From assembly GCA_904501935.1 (NCBI GenBank), contig CAJGDA010000083.1:1-6915 (forward strand): a stretch of 6,915 bases of DNA, read 5' to 3'. This DNA comes from an uncultured Methanobrevibacter sp. GTDB lineage: Archaea; Methanobacteriota; Methanobacteria; Methanobacteriales; Methanobacteriaceae. Both the position numbers and the translations under genes were made by a program. Position 1 is the stretch's first letter. The number at the start of each line of letters is the position of its first letter. Below, in pieces: positions 1 to 6,152 of the stretch. Under the pieces are notes generated by a model, which worked only from the letters and a program-made list of their open reading frames with translations, was not told where the DNA came from and did no database searches.

Positions 1-858
1 GTTGATAAATATGCAGTCTGATGTCAATTCAAAGTCCAAATTGTAAGTAATAGCAAGAAGTAATGACATCATCCCTGAAGGCATTGCGGCCTCAATAATG
101 GAAACTTTGTATTGAAGGTCATGTAAACCCATACAGGATGCAATTAAAAATGCTATTGCCGGGAAAAAAACCAATTTCATAATTGAAGTAAATGCAATCA
201 TAGATTTGCTTCTTGAAATCCCCTCAAAATTAATGGACAAACCCAACACAATCATTATTAAGGGAATAGTTCCTTGACCTAAATAGTCAATTGTATTTTC
301 TAAAACTGGCCCAATTGAAATATTGAAAAAATTAAAGCCTAAACCTAAAATAATAGCCCACAAAGTTGGAAAAAGCACAATTTTTTTAATGGCCTCTTTC
401 GTATTTCCACCAAATTTCATGACTAAAATATAAGATAAGATTAGGAAAATACATAATGTTGCAATATCACAAAATATCGCTCTTAAAAATCCTTCCTGAC
501 CATAAACGCCCAAACTTATTGGATAGCCCATAAATCCTGTATTAGCAATCATTATTGTTACCAGTACACTCCACAAAGCAATATCATCAAGCCCTAATTT
601 CTTTAATATAAAATAAGAAATAATCCCGGTAACAATAGAAGAAGATAAAATAATAAAAGGTAAAATGCCTAACTTTGGAAGCAAAGATAAATCAGCTGTT
701 GAAATGGCTGAAAATATCATACAAGGCAATAAGATATACATTACTATCTTATTCAATGGATCAACGGCATCTTCACTCAAAAAATCTATTCTTTTAAGAA
801 AATAACCCAATCCAATCATTAAAATAATTGATAAAATAGTAACAACAATAGCATTCAT
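1..858 (-). CDS. AEC (auxin efflux carrier) family transporter, C-terminus cut by window edge
   Basis: The frame reads 286 codons from ATG at 858 to the window edge without a stop. Family members are about 300 residues, so only the last helix or so is missing. The protein is very hydrophobic, with about nine visible membrane segments (roughly residues 4-22, 37-54, 65-85, 95-118, 127-147, 161-179, 194-211, 221-244, 251-273). Family-like signatures are NTGFMGYP at 106-113 in the fourth segment and AAMPSGMMSLLLA near 257-269. AEC proteins are secondary carriers of the cytoplasmic membrane; characterised bacterial members move malate or other organic anions, but the substrate here cannot be read from sequence. 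An in-frame TAA at 868-870 fixes the start near 858; no Shine-Dalgarno sequence is visible before it. A strong oligo-T stop separates it from radA, so it is probably transcribed alone. Family assignment is fairly sure, substrate unknown. Confidence 0.88.
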   Translation of the reverse strand, partial: MNAIVVTILSIILMIGLGYFLKRIDFLSEDAVDPLNKIVMYILLPCMIFSAISTADLSLLPKLGILPFIILSSSIVTGIISYFILKKLGLDDIALWSVLVTIMIANTGFMGYPISLGVYGQEGFLRAIFCDIATLCIFLILSYILVMKFGGNTKEAIKKIVLFPTLWAIILGLGFNFFNISIGPVLENTIDYLGQGTIPLIMIVLGLSINFEGISRSKSMIAFTSIMKLVFFPAIAFLIASCMGLHDLQYKVSIIEAAMPSGMMSLLLAITYNLDFELTSDCIFIN

Positions 859-878
859 ACTATATAATTAAATTTAAA

Positions 879-886
879 ATTATAAA
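879..886 (-). promoter_or_regulatory. Candidate TATA box of the AEC transporter gene
   Basis: Read on the minus strand this is TTTATAAT, centred about 24 bases before the ATG at 858. An archaeal start site about 25 bases downstream of it would fall at or next to the start codon. That fits the lack of a ribosome binding site and suggests a leaderless mRNA. The surroundings are almost pure A/T, so other TATA-like strings are possible. Confidence 0.35.
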
Positions 887-895
887 AAATTAATT

Positions 896-915
896 AAAAA
901 AAGAAAAAAGAAAAA
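896..915 (-). terminator. Oligo-T terminator after radA
   Basis: Immediately after the radA stop codon the minus strand carries three T tracts of 5, 6 and 7 bases, each separated by a single C. Archaeal RNA polymerase terminates at such T-rich non-template stretches without needing a hairpin, and no hairpin is seen. It closes the RPA-radA unit. Confidence 0.75.
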
Positions 916-1851
916 TTAACTAACGATACCTTCGCTAGTAATTTTAAATACGCATTCACCTTCAGGTAAATGAGGAGAATCCACTAAACGTGCAATTCTT
1001 TTTCCAGCCAACCCTTTCTTAAGCCAAATTCTGTAAGTGGAAGCGTGACCTAAAACGTGTCCTCCAATAGCTTTTGTTGGACTTCCGAAGAAAGAATCAG
1101 GTTTAGCTTGAACTTGGTTAGTTATAAACACTGCAACATTGTAAGTATTTGCAATCTGCTGAAGTGAATGTAAATGTTGATTTAATTTTTGTTGTCTAAC
1201 AGCAAGAGATTCTCTTCCAACATATTCCGCTCTGAAGTGAGCCATCAATGAATCAACAATGACTAATCTAATATTTCTACCACCTTGGATAAGCTCATTA
1301 ATTTTATCAACCATTAATATTTGGTGAGAAGAGTTAAATGCACGTGCAACATGAATTCTTTGTAATACTTCGTTAATATCCATTTCAAAACCGTTTGCAA
1401 TTTGTTCAATTCTTTCTGGACGGAAAGTGTTTTCAGTATCAATAAATACACATTCGCCTTCAAGACCACCTAGCTCTTTAGGTAATTGAACTGTTACAGC
1501 TAATTCATGGGAAATTTGACTTTTACCTGATCCGAATTCACCGAATACTTCAGTTATTGATTGAGTTTCAATGCCCCCACCAATTAAATCGTTGAATTCT
1601 TGGCTACCTACAGTAATGTGACCAACTTCTTTTCTCCTTTCAAGTACATCGAAAGCTGTTTCAAAATCAATGTTTTCAGCTCTACGAGCTGCTTCAATAA
1701 CTTTTTCAGCAACACCTTCACCAATTTCTGCTTTAACTGATAATTCTTTTGGAGTAGCAGTGGCTAATCTCATCATATCAGCAAAACCTGCATCCCTTAA
1801 TTTTTCTGCTGTTTTTTCACCAACACCAGGCAAATCTGCTAATTCTACCAT
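916..1851 (-). CDS. radA: DNA repair and recombination protein RadA
   Basis: This is the archaeal RecA/Rad51 recombinase, which forms ATP-dependent filaments on ssDNA and catalyses homologous pairing and strand exchange. Counting from the chosen start (311 residues), an N-terminal helix-hairpin-helix (LPGVGEKTAEKL, about 7-18) lies in the DNA-binding domain. A linker with a polymerisation motif of FxxA type (FETA, about 63-66) follows. The ATPase core then has Walker A GEFGSGKSQ (104-112), Walker B LVIVDS (196-201), a loop-2 region around QAKPDSFFGS and a C-terminal ATP-cap segment DSPHLPEGE. All expected elements are intact and the length is normal. A longer start at 1860 adds only MII. I prefer ATG 1851 because AAAGGA at 1861-1866 sits 9 bases before it but directly abuts the 1860 ATG, and because RadA proteins of this group start MVELADLPGVG. 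It follows RPA by 22 bases, so the two are probably co-transcribed. Confidence 0.97.
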   Translation of the reverse strand: MVELADLPGVGEKTAEKLRDAGFADMMRLATATPKELSVKAEIGEGVAEKVIEAARRAENIDFETAFDVLERRKEVGHITVGSQEFNDLIGGGIETQSITEVFGEFGSGKSQISHELAVTVQLPKELGGLEGECVFIDTENTFRPERIEQIANGFEMDINEVLQRIHVARAFNSSHQILMVDKINELIQGGRNIRLVIVDSLMAHFRAEYVGRESLAVRQQKLNQHLHSLQQIANTYNVAVFITNQVQAKPDSFFGSPTKAIGGHVLGHASTYRIWLKKGLAGKRIARLVDSPHLPEGECVFKITSEGIVS

Positions 1852-1860
1852 AATAATCAT

Positions 1861-1866
1861 TCCTTT
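1861..1866 (-). promoter_or_regulatory. Ribosome binding site that decides the radA start
   Basis: The minus strand reads AAAGGA here. Its spacing is 9 bases to the ATG at 1851 and zero to the upstream in-frame ATG at 1860. Only the first is compatible with normal initiation, so the shorter 311-residue RadA is favoured. Confidence 0.6.
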
Positions 1867-1873
1867 AATTTAC

Positions 1874-4543
1874 TTAATAATATTTGGATAAGATTTTTTT
1901 AGGATTTAACCTATTTTCTTCATTATAATCATCAAAACTTACATTAGCAATTATCTCAATAGTTTGACCATTTAGCTCTTCAAGTTTGTCTTCAATTCCA
2001 TAGCCGTCTTCAACAAGTGTAATAACTTCCTCTTTTTTCATGCCGATTAATTCTTCAGCTAAATTATCAAAGAAAGTTACTTGAATATCACCTGTATCAT
2101 CTTCAATTCTTGTTGGAATCATGAAAAGATATCTTGGTTCATCGAAAACGTGTCCACAGTTATCACAAATGTATTCATCTTCACCAGTTGATACATTAAA
2201 TCCACAATTAGGACATTTTACTCGGATGATTCTTTCGGTGTCAACGTCTATAATGGTTCCAGTAACACAAACATTAACATCATCTTCTAATAATGCCTCA
2301 ATAGGTTTTGAAACATAAATCGCTTCCATTAACTCCTCTTGAGTAGGTAACTTTTCTATTTCACCTTCACTAGGTTCTAAAAGAGCTGTACTTCTATTTA
2401 CATTAGCTTCAATACGATTATCCATATCTAAAGATAAACGAGGGTTTTGTAATTTAATTGCTTGACCTAATTCAAATTCTCTTTTTGCATCGTCATCCCA
2501 AAGAACAACTTTAAGAGAACCTGTTTCATCAGCAATTTCAATATTTCTAACACAACCAGTATCACCATTATCCCTTTCAAATTCATGAATAGGGACTAAT
2601 TCTATAATCCTACCGATTACAATGACATCTTGGTCATCCTCATCAAGGTCAGATATTTTTTTGTAATCATATAGCGCTTTTTCTAAAGTAGCTAATTCTG
2701 GAATAAACATTGAAGCAGCTTGTTCTTCGGTCAATTTAATAAGACGAGATCCGCCACCAATGTTTAAATCTACACTATACATTCCAAGTCTGGTTCTTGC
2801 ATTTTCAATTTGATATGCATCTCCAACATTATATTCTTCTTGTGCACGTTCATTCCATAAAGCTAATCTAACCTTTCCAGATTCATCAGCAAAAATTATT
2901 GAACGAACAATACCAACTGAACCATCATCTCTTTGGAATTCATTAGTGTCATCGACAGAAAGAATTCTACCAACAACATCAAGTTCAATTCCATCTTCAT
3001 CAATAGTATAAATTTCACCGATTGGAGTTGGCCTTAATTCTGCTCTTAATGATTCTAATTCTTCCAATTCATCAATAGTTAAGTTTTCAGGATTAATGGT
3101 TATTTGGGTGTTGAAATTAGTATTCATTGAATATTGGCTTTGGGTATATTCATCAAATCTAACATCCCCACCAATGATTTTAATAATATCACCTTTGTTT
3201 ATTGGCAAAGCGGTATCATCACCCCAAACAGTGACTCTTATTTCACCGGTTACATCCCTAACATCAAAGTTTCTTAACCTTCCTTCAGAGTTGTCAGTTT
3301 TTCTATTAAATGTTCTGATATCTTGGAGTCTTGAAACAATACCTTTAATTGAAACATCTTTTTGCTCACTTAAATCAGCGATTGGTATGAATTCTTGTGA
3401 AATTTCAGGAACATCAAAATCACCTTTAATAATTCTTCCATCCCAATGAGTTAAAGTAATTTCCATGTTTCCGTCCCTATCAGGTCTTTCACGAGCTTGA
3501 GCTTGAAGTATTTTAACTGTATCTCCGTCCTCAAGTTTTAAACTTTCAATAAGATGTACGTTATTATTCCATAAGGTGTAAGATATTTTCCCTGAAAAAT
3601 CTTGTAATTCAAGAGAAGCTACTTTACCTTCTTTTCCATTCTTTTCATAGCTTCTAATGGTTGGTATTCTAACTATTCTTGCAATAATATTTACTTTAGT
3701 ATCCGGTTTAATATCGGCAATATTTGTAATGTCTTCTTCATAAGCAGGGAATTTTGAAGAATCTTCATCCAAATGTATAACAGTTGATCTTGGTCTTAAA
3801 TTAGCTTCAAGGCCAGAGTAACCTTCTTTAATATCCACATCCTTAATTTGGATAATGTCTCCTTCATTAACATTTTTAAGAAGCTTTATATTTGGAGTCC
3901 AAAATACTGTTCTCATTTTACCGGTATTATCCTGTAATTCAACATTGCAAACTTTACCTTCTCCACCTTTACGTGTTTTAAATGATCTTGGATTGGAAAT
4001 AGATATTACTCTACCAGAAATGATTTGACCATTGGCACCTTTTTCAAGGTCACTGATAGTTTTATCGGAAAATTCAGGTTTTTCAGAAAGAGCTTCAACT
4101 TCTTCATCTATTAACTCACCAACAACTTGATCAGCAAGTCCTGAAGCATTCATAAATGGGTTATCAATATTTGTTTTTCTGAATTCATCCATTCTATTTA
4201 AAAAATCTTCTTCAGAGATTTTATCTTTGACTTTATCATATTTTTCTCGAATATCTTCATCCATTGTAAAGCCGGTGAAATCCTCTGAAGGCTCTTCAGT
4301 TGATTCTTCAACTTCTTCATTATTATCATCAATTGTAATTTCAAATGGAATTTCAACATCATCATCAGTTTTTTGTGGTGTTGCATCAATTCCATGATTT
4401 TTTAAGACTTCTCTTGCGCAATCCAAGTCATCTACAAAGTCTAAGTCAAAGCTTTCACGAACTTCGTTCATTTCGACCTGGAATTGCTCTAGTGAAATTT
4501 CATCTTTGATTTTTTCATATAATTCTAAAATTTCTTCTTGCAT
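1874..4543 (-). CDS. rpa: Replication factor A (RPA), multi-OB-fold ssDNA-binding protein with zinc finger
   Basis: This is an archaeal ssDNA-binding protein of 889 residues acting in replication, recombination and repair. Two similar helical modules (about 1-52 and 94-144) are joined by a strongly acidic linker (about 56-93). Five tandem OB folds follow, at roughly 162-258, 271-372, 385-490, 507-605 and 627-722. Each shows the recurring pattern of an N-terminal G-R-I/V strand, a basic/aromatic turn (such as RSF, RSY, RTF, EFQR, EFER), a D-x-(S/T)-G turn and a conserved W. The last domain (about 742-889) is an OB fold interrupted by a zinc finger with C777, C780, C793 and C796 (Cx2Cx12Cx2C). 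Methanothermobacter RPA is, from memory, clearly shorter (about 620 residues); the extra length here is mostly N-terminal. GAGGGG six bases upstream supports ATG 4543. It has its own TATA box and leads directly into radA, matching the partnership in which RPA-coated ssDNA is the substrate for RadA loading. The frame is uninterrupted. Confidence 0.95.
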   Translation of the reverse strand: MQEEILELYEKIKDEISLEQFQVEMNEVRESFDLDFVDDLDCAREVLKNHGIDATPQKTDDDVEIPFEITIDDNNEEVEESTEEPSEDFTGFTMDEDIREKYDKVKDKISEEDFLNRMDEFRKTNIDNPFMNASGLADQVVGELIDEEVEALSEKPEFSDKTISDLEKGANGQIISGRVISISNPRSFKTRKGGEGKVCNVELQDNTGKMRTVFWTPNIKLLKNVNEGDIIQIKDVDIKEGYSGLEANLRPRSTVIHLDEDSSKFPAYEEDITNIADIKPDTKVNIIARIVRIPTIRSYEKNGKEGKVASLELQDFSGKISYTLWNNNVHLIESLKLEDGDTVKILQAQARERPDRDGNMEITLTHWDGRIIKGDFDVPEISQEFIPIADLSEQKDVSIKGIVSRLQDIRTFNRKTDNSEGRLRNFDVRDVTGEIRVTVWGDDTALPINKGDIIKIIGGDVRFDEYTQSQYSMNTNFNTQITINPENLTIDELEELESLRAELRPTPIGEIYTIDEDGIELDVVGRILSVDDTNEFQRDDGSVGIVRSIIFADESGKVRLALWNERAQEEYNVGDAYQIENARTRLGMYSVDLNIGGGSRLIKLTEEQAASMFIPELATLEKALYDYKKISDLDEDDQDVIVIGRIIELVPIHEFERDNGDTGCVRNIEIADETGSLKVVLWDDDAKREFELGQAIKLQNPRLSLDMDNRIEANVNRSTALLEPSEGEIEKLPTQEELMEAIYVSKPIEALLEDDVNVCVTGTIIDVDTERIIRVKCPNCGFNVSTGEDEYICDNCGHVFDEPRYLFMIPTRIEDDTGDIQVTFFDNLAEELIGMKKEEVITLVEDGYGIEDKLEELNGQTIEIIANVSFDDYNEENRLNPKKILSKYY

Positions 4544-4549
4544 ACCAAA

Positions 4550-4555
4550 CCCCTC
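4550..4555 (-). promoter_or_regulatory. Ribosome binding site of RPA
   Basis: The minus strand reads GAGGGG, six bases before ATG 4543. It is a purine-rich partial match to the Shine-Dalgarno consensus in an otherwise A/T-rich leader, and it supports the chosen RPA start. Confidence 0.55.
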
Positions 4556-4589
4556 ATAGAAAGTTAATTATTATTTTATAATTAGAATG

Positions 4590-4597
4590 TATATAAA
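4590..4597 (-). promoter_or_regulatory. TATA box of the RPA-radA operon
   Basis: The minus strand reads TTTATATA, the best archaeal TATA box in the window, centred about 50 bases before the RPA start codon. Transcription starting about 25 bases downstream would give a leader of roughly 25 bases that retains the GAGGGG ribosome binding site. No promoter is evident in the 22-base gap before radA, so this is likely the main promoter for both genes. Confidence 0.65.
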
Positions 4598-4641
4598 GTA
4601 TTAGAGAGAGCATTTGAAAAGTAATCCATATTAATCTTAAT

Positions 4642-4686
4642 AAAAATTTCAATATAAATATTGCTCAAATGCGACTTTATGAAAAA
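4642..4686 (-). terminator. Weak oligo-T stops after the sugar transferase
   Basis: Downstream of the TAG at 4698-4700 the minus strand has a TTTTT run at 4682-4686 and another at 4642-4646, before the RPA promoter. Each could cause partial archaeal termination, but they are shorter than the tract after radA. Some read-through into RPA is possible. Confidence 0.35.
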
Positions 4687-4697
4687 GTGCTGAATAG

Positions 4698-6101
4698 CTA
4701 ATATGCATTAGGATTTTTCTTCAATGCAGTTTTAATCATTATAGCCAAGTCTAAACCTAAATGCCAGTTTTCTACATACTCAATATCATATTTAATACGT
4801 TGTGTGATTGAAGTGTCACCACGACAACCATGAATTTGAGCCCAACCGGTTAAACCTGGTTTAACTTGATGCTTAACCATGTATTTAGGAATAGTTTCTT
4901 TAAATTGTTCAACAAAATAAGGTCTTTCGGGTCTTGGGCCCACTACACTCATATCTCCTTTTAGAACATTGAAAAATTGAGGCAATTCATCAATACTTGT
5001 TCTTCTAATAAAATCCCCAACCCTGGTTTTTCTTGGATCGTCTTTTGTAGTCCATTCTGATTTTTCTTCGTTCGGATTTTGAACTTTCATACTGCGAAAC
5101 TTATACATCATGAATGGCTTGGAATAATGACCTATCCTTTCTTGTTTAAATATAATCGGACCGGGAGAAGTGATTTTAATTGCAATAGCTGTAATAATCA
5201 TGATAGGGGAAGTGATTAAAATTGCTATAATGGAAATCACATAATCTGATAGATACTTTAGAAACTTGTTGAAATCATCATCCAACGGAACATAGCGAAT
5301 ATTGATAATCGGAATATCTTCAATCATGTCTACTGAAGGCTGTGCCGGGAAATACCTTATATAATCCGGAATGATTTCAGCTTTTATTCCAACACGTTCG
5401 CAACTTTCCACAAGTTCATCTATTTTATAATAATATTTTAAAGGAATAGCTAAAACAACCCTGTCAAACATGTTTTCATCAAGAATCCGATCGATATCCT
5501 TAAATGACCCGATAATCTTGACTCCTTCAATTTCCTGCCCGACATGCTCGGATCTTCCTAAAAATCCACTGACAACAAAGCCCAAATAAGGATTTTCCTT
5601 AATCCTGCGTGCAAATGTATAAGCCAATTCATTATCTCCAACAATTAGAATATGCTTTAAATTCTTATTGTTAATACGAATATTCTTTAAGATGCTTCTA
5701 ATAATGAATCTTTCAATGATTCCAAAAAATGTAGCGAAAACAGCTAATAAAAACAGCATTATCCTTGAAAAATTAGGTTGATTGATTATAAACAATATAG
5801 AAACGAGTACAACAAATGCTATAATATTTACCTTTATAATTTGTGTTGCCTCTGAAAAAATATTCTTATAAGTCCTGCGAGGTTTATAAAGGCCAAATGC
5901 AAAATACAAAATTAAATAAACAGGTATTACAGCAAAAGTAAAGAACAACAAATAACTTGTAAAGCCCAAACGCCCACCAATTGGACCAAATAAGGTAGTA
6001 TCAAATCTAATCCAAAAAGAACATAAAAGAGACATTGCAATGACTATAATGTCAATAATTACCAATGAAAAGTTCAATAACCGTTGATTCTCTTTTATCA
6101 T
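4698..6101 (-). CDS. Polyprenyl-phosphate hexose-1-phosphate transferase (exopolysaccharide-type initiating sugar transferase)
   Basis: The predicted role is transfer of a sugar-1-phosphate from a nucleotide sugar to a polyprenyl phosphate in the membrane, the first step in lipid-linked glycan assembly. The 467 residues match the usual long form of this family. The N-terminal part has four membrane helices (about 10-30, 48-72, 89-106, 113-132). A Rossmann-like cytosolic domain begins with ILIVGDNELA (151-160), and a hydrophobic segment at about 284-308 precedes the catalytic domain. That domain has SPGPIIFKQERIG (312-324), YKFRSM (333-338), RRTSIDELPQ (366-375) with the Asp371-Glu372 pair equivalent to the catalytic pair of PglC-type enzymes, VVGPRPERP (386-394) and KPGLTGWAQIHG (414-425). 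No key motif is missing. The sugar cannot be told from sequence; bacterial relatives transfer glucose, galactose or other hexoses. It lies 51 bases behind a glycosyltransferase, which suggests a shared surface-polysaccharide operon. The partner lipid in this archaeon is uncertain. Confidence 0.93.
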   Translation of the reverse strand: MIKENQRLLNFSLVIIDIIVIAMSLLCSFWIRFDTTLFGPIGGRLGFTSYLLFFTFAVIPVYLILYFAFGLYKPRRTYKNIFSEATQIIKVNIIAFVVLVSILFIINQPNFSRIMLFLLAVFATFFGIIERFIIRSILKNIRINNKNLKHILIVGDNELAYTFARRIKENPYLGFVVSGFLGRSEHVGQEIEGVKIIGSFKDIDRILDENMFDRVVLAIPLKYYYKIDELVESCERVGIKAEIIPDYIRYFPAQPSVDMIEDIPIINIRYVPLDDDFNKFLKYLSDYVISIIAILITSPIMIITAIAIKITSPGPIIFKQERIGHYSKPFMMYKFRSMKVQNPNEEKSEWTTKDDPRKTRVGDFIRRTSIDELPQFFNVLKGDMSVVGPRPERPYFVEQFKETIPKYMVKHQVKPGLTGWAQIHGCRGDTSITQRIKYDIEYVENWHLGLDLAIMIKTALKKNPNAY

Positions 6102-6106
6102 GAAAA

Positions 6107-6112
6107 CTACCT
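6107..6112 (-). promoter_or_regulatory. Possible ribosome binding site of the sugar transferase
   Basis: The minus strand reads AGGTAG, with the AGG eight bases before ATG 6101. It is a short, imperfect Shine-Dalgarno match, but the only purine-rich candidate in the leader. Confidence 0.4.
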
Positions 6113-6130
6113 AAATTAATGTTATTAATT

Positions 6131-6147
6131 ATTATATCTATTTAATA
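6131..6147 (-). promoter_or_regulatory. Possible weak promoter before the sugar transferase
   Basis: The 51-base gap between the glycosyltransferase stop and ATG 6101 holds overlapping TATA-like strings on the minus strand (TATTAAAT at 6140-6147, GATATAAT at 6131-6138). The farther one would leave a leader of about 16 bases that includes the AGGTAG. The gap has no T run of five or more, so read-through from the upstream gene is at least as likely. Confidence 0.22.
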
Positions 6148-6152
6148 ATTAT

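Noticed and set aside
859..915. A/T-rich gap considered as a replication origin or repeat element
   Set aside because: It has no origin-box-like inverted repeats or iterons; T tracts and a TATA-like element explain it. The Orc1/Cdc6 gene usually next to an archaeal origin is not in the window.
1670..1891. Plus-strand open frame of 73 codons opposite the start of radA
   Set aside because: It lies antisense to the conserved RadA N-terminal domain, has no recognisable product and no ribosome binding site that stands out.
2121..2318. Plus-strand open frame opposite the RPA zinc-finger region
   Set aside because: It is antisense to a strongly supported domain, and its composition reflects the complementary codons of RPA.
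3096..3449. Plus-strand open frame of 117 codons opposite the third OB fold of RPA
   Set aside because: It is hydrophobic-looking only because it is the complement of acidic, polar RPA codons. It has no family resemblance and no promoter.
4198..4395. Minus-strand open frame, out of frame within the RPA acidic linker
   Set aside because: It is Lys/Met-rich, an expected shift product of GAA/GAT-rich coding sequence, and it overlaps RPA completely.
1874..4543. Possible frameshift or split RPA, as in early Methanothermobacter annotation
   Set aside because: A single uninterrupted frame covers all OB folds and the zinc finger with no break in domain order.
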